Shown here piece by piece: positions 27,946 to 36,459 of a stretch of DNA of 36,459 nt (positions within the stretch are counted from its first letter, which is position 1; each line of letters opens with the position of its first letter). Both the position numbers and the translations under genes were made by a program. Under the pieces are notes generated by a model. That model worked only from the letters and a program-made list of their open reading frames with translations. It did not search any database and had not been told where the DNA came from. This DNA is from a virus. The stretch covers positions 1 to 36,459 of IMG/VR virus record IMGVR_UViG_3300047510_001399, one strand, 5' to 3'.

Positions 27946-30588
27946 ATGGCTAATGAGTTTAGAACAGTCGAATACCAGGGGTCTAGGTCTGAACGTCAAG
28001 CGTATCTCCAGGCTCCTGATGCCTCTAGGGGCTTAGAGGTTAATGCGGAATATAACCAGCGTAGCCTTGCAGCTGGCCAGGAAGGTATTAACCAAATTAA
28101 CCAACTAGCTGCACGTAATAACGAGCGGCTAGATAACATTGCTTTAGACAACCAACGTGTGGCAATGGCCCAGCAGTCGACTCGTAATGAGTTGGCCTTG
28201 CGGGCAAGCCAGATGATTGGCCAGCAGCGTCTGGACAACATGAAGCTGCGGGATGGTTGGCAGTCAGAGATCGAAAGGATCCGGCTGACCCACCAGACCA
28301 TGCGGGATGAGCTTCGGTTGAAGATCAGCGCTCAAGAGAGCGAGGCCCTTACCAACCTGGGAGCTGGCATTGCTCAGTTCTCTCAGACTCTGTGGAAGCA
28401 GAAAGCTGAAGAGACCAATAAGCGCAATCAGGAGCTCCAGAGTCAGGGCCTAATGGATGAACTTCTGGGCTTTGGATCAACAAAGCTTGAGGACCTGTCT
28501 AGGGTTGACCAGGCCCAACACATGCGTCTTGCAAGACAGGCTGAAGGTCAGTTAGTAGCACAGACTCTGGATCAGAATGGTCGGCCAGTAGATGCTACAC
28601 GCATCCGTGCTGACAATCCTTTCTATCTATATGGAAGGCAGGAAGGACTAATCTTAAAGGCAGCTGGAGACCTACCTAGCTACCTTCAGAAAGTGGTAGA
28701 TGAAGCTCAGGCTAGCGGTACGCTTAAGAAGGGTGATCCTAATGCAGATATTGCATTGGGTATAATCCTAAACACAGCGTCTCGAAAGTTCTTTGTAGAG
28801 AAAGGTCTGCTGGAGGTCCCCCCTGCGATTGCCGCAAAATACATGGGGGATGCACTACTGAGAACACAAGCATCTCTTGTTAAACAGTTTAATGCTGAAA
28901 ACAAGGCGTATGTCAAGGAAACTCAGGAGCGCGTGGCGCTTGGTGAGGGTCTACTAGCATTCGAAACGGTTGGCAAGGACGTAAACGAAGCAACCAAGGT
29001 TGTATCTCAGATTATCAATCTGGGCGGCACAGATGGCTTGGTGAAGCTCTTTAAGAGCTATGGAGCCCAGGCCAATATGTCTGGCAACAGGACTCCTCTG
29101 GACAACCTAATGCAAGTTCCAGAGATGGCATTTCTTGCAGGTGAATACGCTCAGTGGCAACAGAACTGGCAGGAAACAGCTGCACGTAATGCTGATAAGG
29201 CGAACAAGGAGTACGCCGATCGAATTGAAGGCTCGTTCCTTAGTGAACTTACGCAGGTTAATCCATCTCAGGTTCCAGCTCTCCGTGAAAAATACATGGA
29301 GCTGGCCCGCACATTACCGATTGATCTGGCCGGACCTCTGCTGCAGAAGATCAGCAAGACAACTATTGCTGACGCAAGCTCTGCGTCTACTGCACTTAAC
29401 GACCTTATTGAGACAACACCAATCGCGCAGCTGCCTGCTGCTATTGCTCGTTTTAAGGCAGACAATCCTGGGCTGCCAAATAGTGTTGTGCAACAGGCAG
29501 ATAAGGCACTGAAGTCTTTTGAGAAGTCACTATCTCCAGAAGCACAACAGCTGGTTGAAGAGTCGAAGAGGGCGATTGTAGGACTGATCGATCCAAAAGC
29601 TAGTGCTGCTCGGAAGCTCGATGCTGGATATGATGAAAAGCTTAAAGCCGTTATCCGTAACCGACAGGACGAGTTAGAGCGTCGGGCAAAGACCTACTGG
29701 CAGCGGCCTGGAGCTTCAGCTGATGGATTCCGCAACTGGCTCCAGCAAAGCAACCAAGACCTGATCAAGGCACCAATCCGCCCTGACGAGAATGGGAACT
29801 TCCCTGAATTGACAAGGGGAATAACAGTCCGACCCTCGTCCAGTGCTGTTCCGTCTCTGCCAAGAGGCAACTTTAATGGACGTCAGTTGACGTTCTTTAC
29901 TTCAGCAAAGGCCCGTGAAAAGGTGCTGTCTGGCAACTATGGGCGTGTTAATGCAACCACCTCGCTTGTACTAACACCAAATGAGGTGATCGCTGGAGCA
30001 GCAAACTACGAAGCTGGTAATGGGCATCTTCCTGTAATTCAGAAGCTTGCTGCACGAGCTGGGATGACTCCGGAAGCGTTACTGCAAACGCAAGCCAAGC
30101 TCTACAACATGCCAGGACGTCTAGAGCCTCCCAAAGAGGTCAGGCAAACTCCCGCATACCTACAGGGAACTGATGGTGGTCAGCGAGTAAGCCGTGACTA
30201 TGCAAGGTCATTTGCTCTATCAGCAAAGCTGTCAGAGAGAGGCGCTATCTGGCTAGCAACAAACATGATGGATGAATCTGGTGGAGATCCAAATACCGTA
30301 CATGACAATGGGACTGGTTTTGGCCTATTTGGTCATCGCCTTGAGCGCAGAGACGCCTTAGTCAATTATGCCAAACAGCGTGGGCTTCCACCCAACGATG
30401 CACAGACCCAGCTGGAGTTTGCCGTGTGGGAGATGAAGAATAAATACCCGTCTGTATGGAACATCGTCACTGCTCCCAACCCAACTCTTAACCAACTCTG
30501 GAGAGCCTCAAAGGCTTGGGAAGGATTTAATAAGAAACACGATAACCACCGCTTTAACTCACTCAAGAACGCCTTAGGCGGACAATAA
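27946..30588 (+). CDS. Internal virion protein, T7 gp15-like, with C-terminal lysozyme-like domain, 880 aa
   Basis: The first 740 residues are a long helical, Gln/Ala-rich core protein, as in T7 gp15 (747). About residues 755-880 form an extra domain: LSERGAIWLATNMMDESGGDPN, NGTGFGLFGHRLERRDAL, AKQRGLPPNDAQTQLEFAVWEM, and WRASKAWEGFNKKHDNHR. This resembles the phage tail-lysozyme (Phage_lysozyme2) pattern with E777 as the likely catalytic acid. It would open peptidoglycan during DNA ejection. In T7 the cell-wall hydrolase is instead at the N-terminus of gp16. It is followed by the gp16-like gene after 3 nt. Confidence 0.85.
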   Translation: MANEFRTVEYQGSRSERQAYLQAPDASRGLEVNAEYNQRSLAAGQEGINQINQLAARNNERLDNIALDNQRVAMAQQSTRNELALRASQMIGQQRLDNMKLRDGWQSEIERIRLTHQTMRDELRLKISAQESEALTNLGAGIAQFSQTLWKQKAEETNKRNQELQSQGLMDELLGFGSTKLEDLSRVDQAQHMRLARQAEGQLVAQTLDQNGRPVDATRIRADNPFYLYGRQEGLILKAAGDLPSYLQKVVDEAQASGTLKKGDPNADIALGIILNTASRKFFVEKGLLEVPPAIAAKYMGDALLRTQASLVKQFNAENKAYVKETQERVALGEGLLAFETVGKDVNEATKVVSQIINLGGTDGLVKLFKSYGAQANMSGNRTPLDNLMQVPEMAFLAGEYAQWQQNWQETAARNADKANKEYADRIEGSFLSELTQVNPSQVPALREKYMELARTLPIDLAGPLLQKISKTTIADASSASTALNDLIETTPIAQLPAAIARFKADNPGLPNSVVQQADKALKSFEKSLSPEAQQLVEESKRAIVGLIDPKASAARKLDAGYDEKLKAVIRNRQDELERRAKTYWQRPGASADGFRNWLQQSNQDLIKAPIRPDENGNFPELTRGITVRPSSSAVPSLPRGNFNGRQLTFFTSAKAREKVLSGNYGRVNATTSLVLTPNEVIAGAANYEAGNGHLPVIQKLAARAGMTPEALLQTQAKLYNMPGRLEPPKEVRQTPAYLQGTDGGQRVSRDYARSFALSAKLSERGAIWLATNMMDESGGDPNTVHDNGTGFGLFGHRLERRDALVNYAKQRGLPPNDAQTQLEFAVWEMKNKYPSVWNIVTAPNPTLNQLWRASKAWEGFNKKHDNHRFNSLKNALGGQ

Positions 30589-30591
30589 CCT

Positions 30592-33500
30592 ATGCCTTTT
30601 ACTCTTGATGGGGTCAGCTTGCCCCCTGAAGCTCAGTATGATCCCGAGGAGCTTAAGCGGCTCCAACAACAGAAACAGCAGCAGGCGACGCAAGCGGCCC
30701 CTCAAGGACAGGCAAAGCCGTCTGCTCAAGCAAAGCCACAGCAGAAGCCTCAACAGCAGGGCCCTGGTATTGCCAAGCCTCTAGAAGGTGTTGGTAAGTG
30801 GCTAGAAGAAAATATTGCCATCCCCGTTGTCGACACAATCGATAACCTCCAGGGAGACAAGAAGACCCCCGATCAAATCGCCAGGGAGCGTCAGGCTCAG
30901 CGAGGTCAGGCCCAGGAGCAAATGCGGGCCTTTGAGGACGCAACAGCAAAGGACCCTGTAGCAGAGGTAATCCGTGGTGTTGCAGGTGGTGTTGAGGACT
31001 TGTTTGAGGGTGCCGTCAACTTTCCTGGACAAGTCACCACCCTATTCGGGAATGACTACAAGCCGGTCCGCTCCAATCTGATCAAGGACAACAACACCGT
31101 TGCTGGTGATGGCCTTCGGACTCTGACTCGTTATGTGACGGGAGGTCTGTGGGGTAGCAAGCTGACTGGTGGGGCGTTGACTGCTGGACAGAGTGGAGCA
31201 GCTCTTGCTGGCGGTCGTCTGGTCCAGGGGTTCATTGAGGACTTCTTGGGTGCTGATGGCACTGCTGAAGATCAGACCCTGATTGGATCCACGCCATTCA
31301 CCAAGTGGCTACAGACCCAGGACACCAACAATCCGATCCATAACCGCGCCCTGGTGGGCCTGGAGGGTGCCTTGTTTGAAGCAGCAGGGGTTCCTGCTGT
31401 TAAAGCAATGTGGAACGTAAGTGGAGCAAGTAAGGCCTACAAGCAGCTTGGAGACCTCAGTTCCTCCTACTTCAAAGGTAAGAACCAGAAGAAGTTACAG
31501 GATGCTCTTGCCAAAGTTCAGAGTGACTTTGGAATTAAGCTGGACCCAGTAACACCAGAAACAACTGAGGAGCAGCTGCAGGCCTTGTTGGACAAGACAC
31601 GCAGTATGCTGTCTGATCCACAAGTTCTACGAGACCAACGCAAAGCAAAGGCAGTTGCTGAATATGAGCGGGCTGTAAGAGAAGCTGCAGCTCCTAGGCT
31701 TGCCCTTGCTGCACAGGGAAGGCTGAAGAAGCTTCTAGCTAAGGCCTTTGCAGATGACCAGTTTGGTCGGACTCTTGACTATACAAGGACTGCTGAGGCT
31801 GACCTGGTCCTTCGCGCTATTGCAGAGGATCCTCAGCGTCTAAAGTTGAACAAGCTGATCTCTGAAGCAGCTGGTACTACAGACGAGACAGACCCGATCT
31901 TTTCATATCTACGTCAAAGGGTAGAGGCTTATCCTGCAGCAAAGCAGCTTGACGATATTGCCAACACTGTCCAATATGGTGGTCCGCCGGACGAGCTAGT
32001 TCTGGATGGTGGGAAGCTACCGGAATATACAGACTACCTGAGTCAGCTGGACGGTCAGATCTCAATCTATGAGAAGAATCTGGCTGATGTCCAGAAGACG
32101 ATGGGCATCCAGGAAAGTCTGATTGCTGATCTGGATAAGCTGAATGGAGCGTCTAGCCTGCGAATTGCTGGTCTGGAAGCTGAGCTTCCGAACCTGCCTA
32201 GCAGGGCCCAGGCAGAAGCTGCTCAGAGCATTCCGTTCAGCCTATCAAAGGCTCAGGTCACTCGTCTCCAGCAGATCCAACTACCTGAAGGGGTGACGAT
32301 CACGCCTGGGCGTCGGGTACAAGGTCTGACGCCGAATAATATCAACGAGTTCAAGGCTTCTATTGACGAACTGGCCTCCTCAGGCGATCAGGTTGCCGTA
32401 AATCTGGCAGCGCGGCTAGGCAAGGTAGGTGTGCCAGAACCAATCCCTGCCGACTTCCGCTCCCAGGAAAGCATCCAAGAGATGTTGGCACAGCTGAAGC
32501 AAGAGCGTCAGGATGTGTTCCAAGAGGTGGTGACACGTCGGCAAGAGCTGGGACCTATGCGCCGCTTTGCTGCTGACAACGATGCACAGGTCCAGAACCT
32601 GAGGGTGCAGCGGGAAGCCTTTATGGCCAAGATGACCGCTAAGCCTGAGCAGTTCGCTGCGGATTACATTCCGGTCAACATGACCAGCAAGAACATCACC
32701 TCAATCGTTAAGGAACGTGGTGGTGGACAACCTGGAGTCGACCTCTACTTTGAGGACAAGCGCTTCCCTGCGCTGCTCGATGGCCGTGTCAAGGATATTG
32801 GCCGTCAGGGTAACCAGTCTGGTGGCTATGGCAACTACATTGTTGTCGAATCCATCGACCCTAAGACTGGTCAGACCGTTGATGTGCTCTATGCACACCT
32901 GGCTGATGGAAGCATCAAGGTCAAAGAAGGTGACATGGTTGGTACAGGCCAACAGATCGGCACCCAAGGAGGTACTGGCTCTGTCCGCTCCGTAGATGGA
33001 ACCATTGCCTCTGTGGACTTCCTTGCCCCTGCGCCGAAGGGATCCAAGTCGATGACCCCCTATGCGCGGTGGAGCCAGCTTGTTGATGAACTTAGCGATG
33101 GTATCCGGAAGGGGACCATCTCGCCCTCTCAGGTAGGCAGCAAGGCCCCTGCAGTAGCCCCTGAGGCGGCTGAAGTAGCAGCACGCCAAGCCGATGAAAT
33201 CATCCCCACCAAGACCCGTAAGGAGGCCGTAGAGGCTGGTTATGAGGTCGGGGAGGTAGTCCCTGCTGTTCCTCGGACCAGCCTGCTGGACACCTTTGAT
33301 GATGAAGAGAGTGTCATCAATACAGCCAAGCCAGGTAAGGCGTCGCTGACTGAGGCAGACATCTACAGCCTGTCTAACGATACCCAGGGGTTCCTGCTCC
33401 TGGAGAAGGTTGTTGGTGACATCGACCGTGAAGTGCTGTTTACCCCTTCTCAGACTGTTGAGAAGATGGCTGCAGCCTCGGAACTTGCCAAGGAGTGGTT

Positions 33501-36030
33501 GGATGCCACTGATGATGACCTACTGGCGTCCCTGAAGAACCCTGCCATTGGTACGGTTGTTGATGGTGAGCACCTGATGCTGACCACCAAGGGCTACGCA
33601 GCGACTGGTCTTGTGCTCAAGGAGCTCCAGCGTCAAGCTAAAGACCTGGGGTACAGCGTCCTCAACAACTCTAAGGACGGAGCACCAGAGGCCGTACAGG
33701 ATGCCCTGCGACTTGTTGATCGGATGGGGGCAATGCTTCGTCTCCGCACCATGCACAAGCAGGTCACATCTGGAAAGCTCCGTGAGCTCGGCTACATCGC
33801 CGAGAACCTGGCAGATGGTCCTGACACTCTGAAGTCTAAGTCGAAGCTCTTCAAGGAGCTGGAGGCTCGTCATCTGGATGATCTGGCCAAGGATCAGCAG
33901 ATGTACCAGACCTTCAATGCCCTGAAGAAGGAGATCCGGGCTGGTAACCCTGCAGCGTTTAAGCACCTGGAGCGGGTTGCAGCTGGCATGGCTGTCAGTG
34001 TCGATAGCCCAAAGAATGCCAAGGTATGGCAGACAGTACTGGCGTCTAATGGAAAGAATATTGATGCCCTATACGTTAATTCGATTCTGTCTGGCCCCCT
34101 GACTCAACAGCGTAACTTCTGGGGTAACTTCTATCAGGCAGTCGGACATCCGGTTCAGGCTTATCTGGGAACCATGCTTCCTGGAAAGGCCAATGCCAAG
34201 ATCCGCATGCAGGCCACCGCAGCCCTTGGAGCAACCTATGACAGCTATAAGGAGCTAACTAGCCTGATCGGACGCCTTTACAAAGAACAGTGGAAGGCAA
34301 TGGATGATGGCATTAAGGAATACAGCGTCTGGGATGAAGAACTTGAGAGGAACATGGCCAGAATTAAGGCCATGGCAGAAGCTGATGAGCTTGGCTGGGC
34401 ACAACAAAGCACATATGCGTTGGCAGTCAATGTACGGAAGCTAGTTGATTCACCGTTCATGCGCCCAATGATGGCATTCATGGGGGCTACGGATAAGTTC
34501 TTCCAGGTAGTAGCAGCAAGGCAGGTAGCTGCTCGGCGGGCGGTTGAGGATGCTCTCGTTGAGATGGGGGATGCACCTCTGACTGGAAAGCGCAGTCAGC
34601 AGTTTGGTGAGCTTGTCGAACAACTGAAGGAATACCATGTTGGCAAGATCTTCTCTGATGATGGGTTTACGGTCATTGATGAGGAAGCTAAGCATCTTGG
34701 ACAGACGCTGACTTTCCAAACTCCCATTGGTGAGTCGGATGAATTCACCAAGCGCCTGAACCAGCTGTCGTCAGTCCCTTTGATGAAGACGCTGGGTATC
34801 ACCTTTGTGAAGACCCCGTCTGCCATCCTGAAGGCATCCGCGAATCTGACTCCTGGCCTGTCGACACTACTTAAGCATTCGGACCAGCTCTACAAGAACG
34901 GGTCTGATTATTATCGGGCCATGCGGGATGGAGCGGAGGCCGCCTCTTACATCATTGGAGCATCAGCATTCATTGGTGGGGCTTCAGGTGCATTAACAGG
35001 CGCAGGGCCTCTTCGTGGAGAGAATCGAGATACGTGGCTGACACATAACAAGCCATACACACTGACTTTAGGCGAACTGGAGATCAACTATCAGGGCATG
35101 GAGCCTGCAACAACAGTGATTGGTCTGTTTGCCGACATGGGATCTCTGTTCCTTGGTGGACGTAGTGAACAGGAGAATGCTTGGCTAGCCATCGTGCCTG
35201 CAATCATGTCAAACGTGGTCAACAAGTCGTATCTGACTCAGATCTCGACGATGGCACAACTGATCAATGCCTCCAGTCCTAACGACATCAAGAAGCTTGG
35301 CGAGAACATTGCCCGTGGGCTTGTTCCATATTCAGGAATGCGCAATCAGGTTGGTCAATACATCGACTCTGCCCTGCGAGAAGTCCGTTCTCAGATTGAG
35401 CCCAGCTGGAGCTGGTATCTGAAGAAACACACTGGCCTGGGTAGCACCACAGCCCTGCCTCAGCAGCTTGATCCAGTGACCGGTAAGCCGTTGTCGAGGG
35501 AAGGTCTGGGTTCGGCTGGCGGCTTTGTCTCAGCCCTACAAACCATCAACCCAATTGGTCTTGGCCTCCGTCTGTCAAAGAACCGCTTTGAGCCTGTCCA
35601 CAAGATGCTGGCAGAAGAAGGGGTTGACATTGACAACGACCAGCGGAAGCTGAACACCCAGGACATGACCAACGAAGAGGTGGTCGAGTATGTCAGGTTA
35701 CGCGCAGGTGATGGTGAGTTGAAGAAGGATCTGCTGACCTACTTCAATAGCCCTCAATACAAGAACGTCGACAAACCTGAATCTGAACGGCAACGCCAAG
35801 AGGGTGTTGATGTAGATAAGACCTATGCCCATGAACACATCATGGGGATTGTTCGTATGCACCATGACCGCGCTGTAGCAACGATGGAGCTTGGCCTGAC
35901 TGATGTCAGCCAGGGCTTTGCTAAGCGGCGGCAGGAGGCGCTTAAAGGTGCCTTCAAACAAGAGAAACGCTATAACCGCACCGCTGATGTTCTAAATCCG
36001 CAGGAAGTCGTCAACAACTATCCGTACTAA
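30592..36030 (+). CDS. Internal virion protein, T7 gp16-like, with M23-peptidase-like domain, 1812 aa
   Basis: A giant virion core protein that in T7 crosses the inner membrane during ejection. The N-terminal part is Gln/Pro-rich, not the T7 transglycosylase. Around residues 705-815 lies a LytM/M23-like domain: GQPGVDLYFEDKRFPALLDGRV, GGYGNYIVVES, LYAHLADGSIKVKEGDMVGTGQQIG. Canonical HxxxD is Q713-P-G-V-D717 here and the final HxH is IASVDF, so two zinc-ligand sites look lost; H769 of YAHL remains. The rest is helical with membrane-like segments near residues 1450-1475. It is longer than T7 gp16 (1318). Confidence 0.9.
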   Translation: MPFTLDGVSLPPEAQYDPEELKRLQQQKQQQATQAAPQGQAKPSAQAKPQQKPQQQGPGIAKPLEGVGKWLEENIAIPVVDTIDNLQGDKKTPDQIARERQAQRGQAQEQMRAFEDATAKDPVAEVIRGVAGGVEDLFEGAVNFPGQVTTLFGNDYKPVRSNLIKDNNTVAGDGLRTLTRYVTGGLWGSKLTGGALTAGQSGAALAGGRLVQGFIEDFLGADGTAEDQTLIGSTPFTKWLQTQDTNNPIHNRALVGLEGALFEAAGVPAVKAMWNVSGASKAYKQLGDLSSSYFKGKNQKKLQDALAKVQSDFGIKLDPVTPETTEEQLQALLDKTRSMLSDPQVLRDQRKAKAVAEYERAVREAAAPRLALAAQGRLKKLLAKAFADDQFGRTLDYTRTAEADLVLRAIAEDPQRLKLNKLISEAAGTTDETDPIFSYLRQRVEAYPAAKQLDDIANTVQYGGPPDELVLDGGKLPEYTDYLSQLDGQISIYEKNLADVQKTMGIQESLIADLDKLNGASSLRIAGLEAELPNLPSRAQAEAAQSIPFSLSKAQVTRLQQIQLPEGVTITPGRRVQGLTPNNINEFKASIDELASSGDQVAVNLAARLGKVGVPEPIPADFRSQESIQEMLAQLKQERQDVFQEVVTRRQELGPMRRFAADNDAQVQNLRVQREAFMAKMTAKPEQFAADYIPVNMTSKNITSIVKERGGGQPGVDLYFEDKRFPALLDGRVKDIGRQGNQSGGYGNYIVVESIDPKTGQTVDVLYAHLADGSIKVKEGDMVGTGQQIGTQGGTGSVRSVDGTIASVDFLAPAPKGSKSMTPYARWSQLVDELSDGIRKGTISPSQVGSKAPAVAPEAAEVAARQADEIIPTKTRKEAVEAGYEVGEVVPAVPRTSLLDTFDDEESVINTAKPGKASLTEADIYSLSNDTQGFLLLEKVVGDIDREVLFTPSQTVEKMAAASELAKEWLDATDDDLLASLKNPAIGTVVDGEHLMLTTKGYAATGLVLKELQRQAKDLGYSVLNNSKDGAPEAVQDALRLVDRMGAMLRLRTMHKQVTSGKLRELGYIAENLADGPDTLKSKSKLFKELEARHLDDLAKDQQMYQTFNALKKEIRAGNPAAFKHLERVAAGMAVSVDSPKNAKVWQTVLASNGKNIDALYVNSILSGPLTQQRNFWGNFYQAVGHPVQAYLGTMLPGKANAKIRMQATAALGATYDSYKELTSLIGRLYKEQWKAMDDGIKEYSVWDEELERNMARIKAMAEADELGWAQQSTYALAVNVRKLVDSPFMRPMMAFMGATDKFFQVVAARQVAARRAVEDALVEMGDAPLTGKRSQQFGELVEQLKEYHVGKIFSDDGFTVIDEEAKHLGQTLTFQTPIGESDEFTKRLNQLSSVPLMKTLGITFVKTPSAILKASANLTPGLSTLLKHSDQLYKNGSDYYRAMRDGAEAASYIIGASAFIGGASGALTGAGPLRGENRDTWLTHNKPYTLTLGELEINYQGMEPATTVIGLFADMGSLFLGGRSEQENAWLAIVPAIMSNVVNKSYLTQISTMAQLINASSPNDIKKLGENIARGLVPYSGMRNQVGQYIDSALREVRSQIEPSWSWYLKKHTGLGSTTALPQQLDPVTGKPLSREGLGSAGGFVSALQTINPIGLGLRLSKNRFEPVHKMLAEEGVDIDNDQRKLNTQDMTNEEVVEYVRLRAGDGELKKDLLTYFNSPQYKNVDKPESERQRQEGVDVDKTYAHEHIMGIVRMHHDRAVATMELGLTDVSQGFAKRRQEALKGAFKQEKRYNRTADVLNPQEVVNNYPY

Positions 36031-36035
36031 GGCAG

Positions 36036-36459
36036 ATGGCCGTTACTCAGAATACTTACACAGGGAATGGTTCCACCACAAACTATTCCTTCACTTTCCC
36101 ATACCTTGAAACCACTGACATCAAAGTAAGTGTCAATGGAACCCCTACAACTGCATACACACTGGCCAATGCCACGACGGTTTCGTTCAACTCAGCCCCT
36201 GCCAACGGAGCTGCTATCCGTATTTACCGAGAAACGGCTGATGCGACACTAAATGCTTCATTTTATCCAGGATCTGCGATTCGCTCTCAGGATCTGAACG
36301 ATAACTTTACTCAGATCCTTTATGTTTCTCAAGAGACGAAGACATTTGCAGAGGGAACTGATGCATCAGCTATTCAAGGACAAGTTAATGCAGCAGTAGC
36401 TACAGCTAATACTGCTAATACAAACGCTAATGCAGCTGTTGCCACTGCTAATACAGCAT
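36036..36459 (+). CDS. Tail fibre protein, N-terminal part (T7 gp17-like), cut by window edge
   Basis: ATG 36036, 5 nt after the gp16 stop, opens a frame to the edge (141 codons visible). The start VTQNTYTGNGSTTNYSFTFP and YLETTDIKVSVNG, then FYPGSAIRSQDLNDNFTQILYVSQE, form the tail-fibre N-terminal domain that attaches to the tail. An Ala/Asn/Thr repeat follows (AVATANTANTNANAAVATAN), the usual coiled stalk. Host recognition would reside in the missing C-terminus. Confidence 0.95.
   Translation, partial: MAVTQNTYTGNGSTTNYSFTFPYLETTDIKVSVNGTPTTAYTLANATTVSFNSAPANGAAIRIYRETADATLNASFYPGSAIRSQDLNDNFTQILYVSQETKTFAEGTDASAIQGQVNAAVATANTANTNANAAVATANTA

Noticed and set aside
1-36459. Syn5-type RNA polymerase promoter (ATTGGGCACCCGTAA as I remember it)
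   Set aside because: No close match was seen by eye on either strand. This phage polymerase may use another sequence.
1-36459. CRISPR arrays, insertion sequences, photosynthesis genes (psbA, hli)
   Set aside because: No regularly spaced repeats, transposase motifs or photosynthesis proteins were found in the window.

Overview
The window is a large part of the genome of a T7-like podovirus that most probably infects a unicellular cyanobacterium (Synechococcus/Prochlorococcus type). All convincing genes lie on the + strand, in the T7 order: early small genes, RNA polymerase, replication, structure. The cyanophage assignment rests on a short T7-type RNA polymerase, a class II (B12-type) ribonucleotide reductase, ThyX, a MazG-like protein, and a tyrosine integrase followed by a 5' half of a tRNA-Leu gene. 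That last arrangement is known from the marine cyanophage P-SSP7. No psbA, hli or talC gene is present. Terminase, lysis genes and most of the tail fibre must lie outside the window.

Layout. 1-3900: a truncated gene at the left edge, then an early region of many 45-100 residue genes separated by unusually structured intergenic DNA. 3910-5830: a possible TTG-started ORF, a secreted periplasmic protein, a MarR-like regulator, the integrase and a tRNA-Leu attP, closed by a terminator. 5827-15100: a small acidic protein, RNA polymerase, SSB, endonuclease I, primase-helicase, a thioredoxin-fold protein without CxxC, DNA polymerase, endonuclease VII, 5'-3' exonuclease, a small membrane protein, a DUF3310 protein and a MazG-like protein. 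15090-18280: ThyX, class II RNR and small ORFs. 18279-36459: two low-complexity proteins, portal, scaffold, capsid, tail tubular A and B, internal virion proteins (gp13-, gp14-, gp15- and gp16-like) and the start of the tail fibre.

The genes form tight operons with ATGA, TAATG or GTGA overlaps. Early products would take over the host; RNA polymerase would transcribe the rest. DNA would be copied by primase-helicase, polymerase and SSB with nucleotides from host DNA breakdown, RNR and ThyX. Integrase, attP and a MarR-like protein suggest lysogenic potential.

The most unusual content is non-coding. (1) Three 44-46 nt elements (A 1784-1827, B 2692-2737, C 22199-22243) have the geometry of a tRNA acceptor stem plus T-arm without D and anticodon arms, and resemble minimal RNase P substrates. 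(2) A 14-bp inverted repeat, TTRCA-N4-TGYAA, has seven perfect and two one-mismatch copies, mostly touching stop/start junctions of early and replication genes. (3) A chain of strong foldings (803-1006) includes an exact three-way junction. It is followed by two related hairpins that place the Shine-Dalgarno sequence inside a stem.
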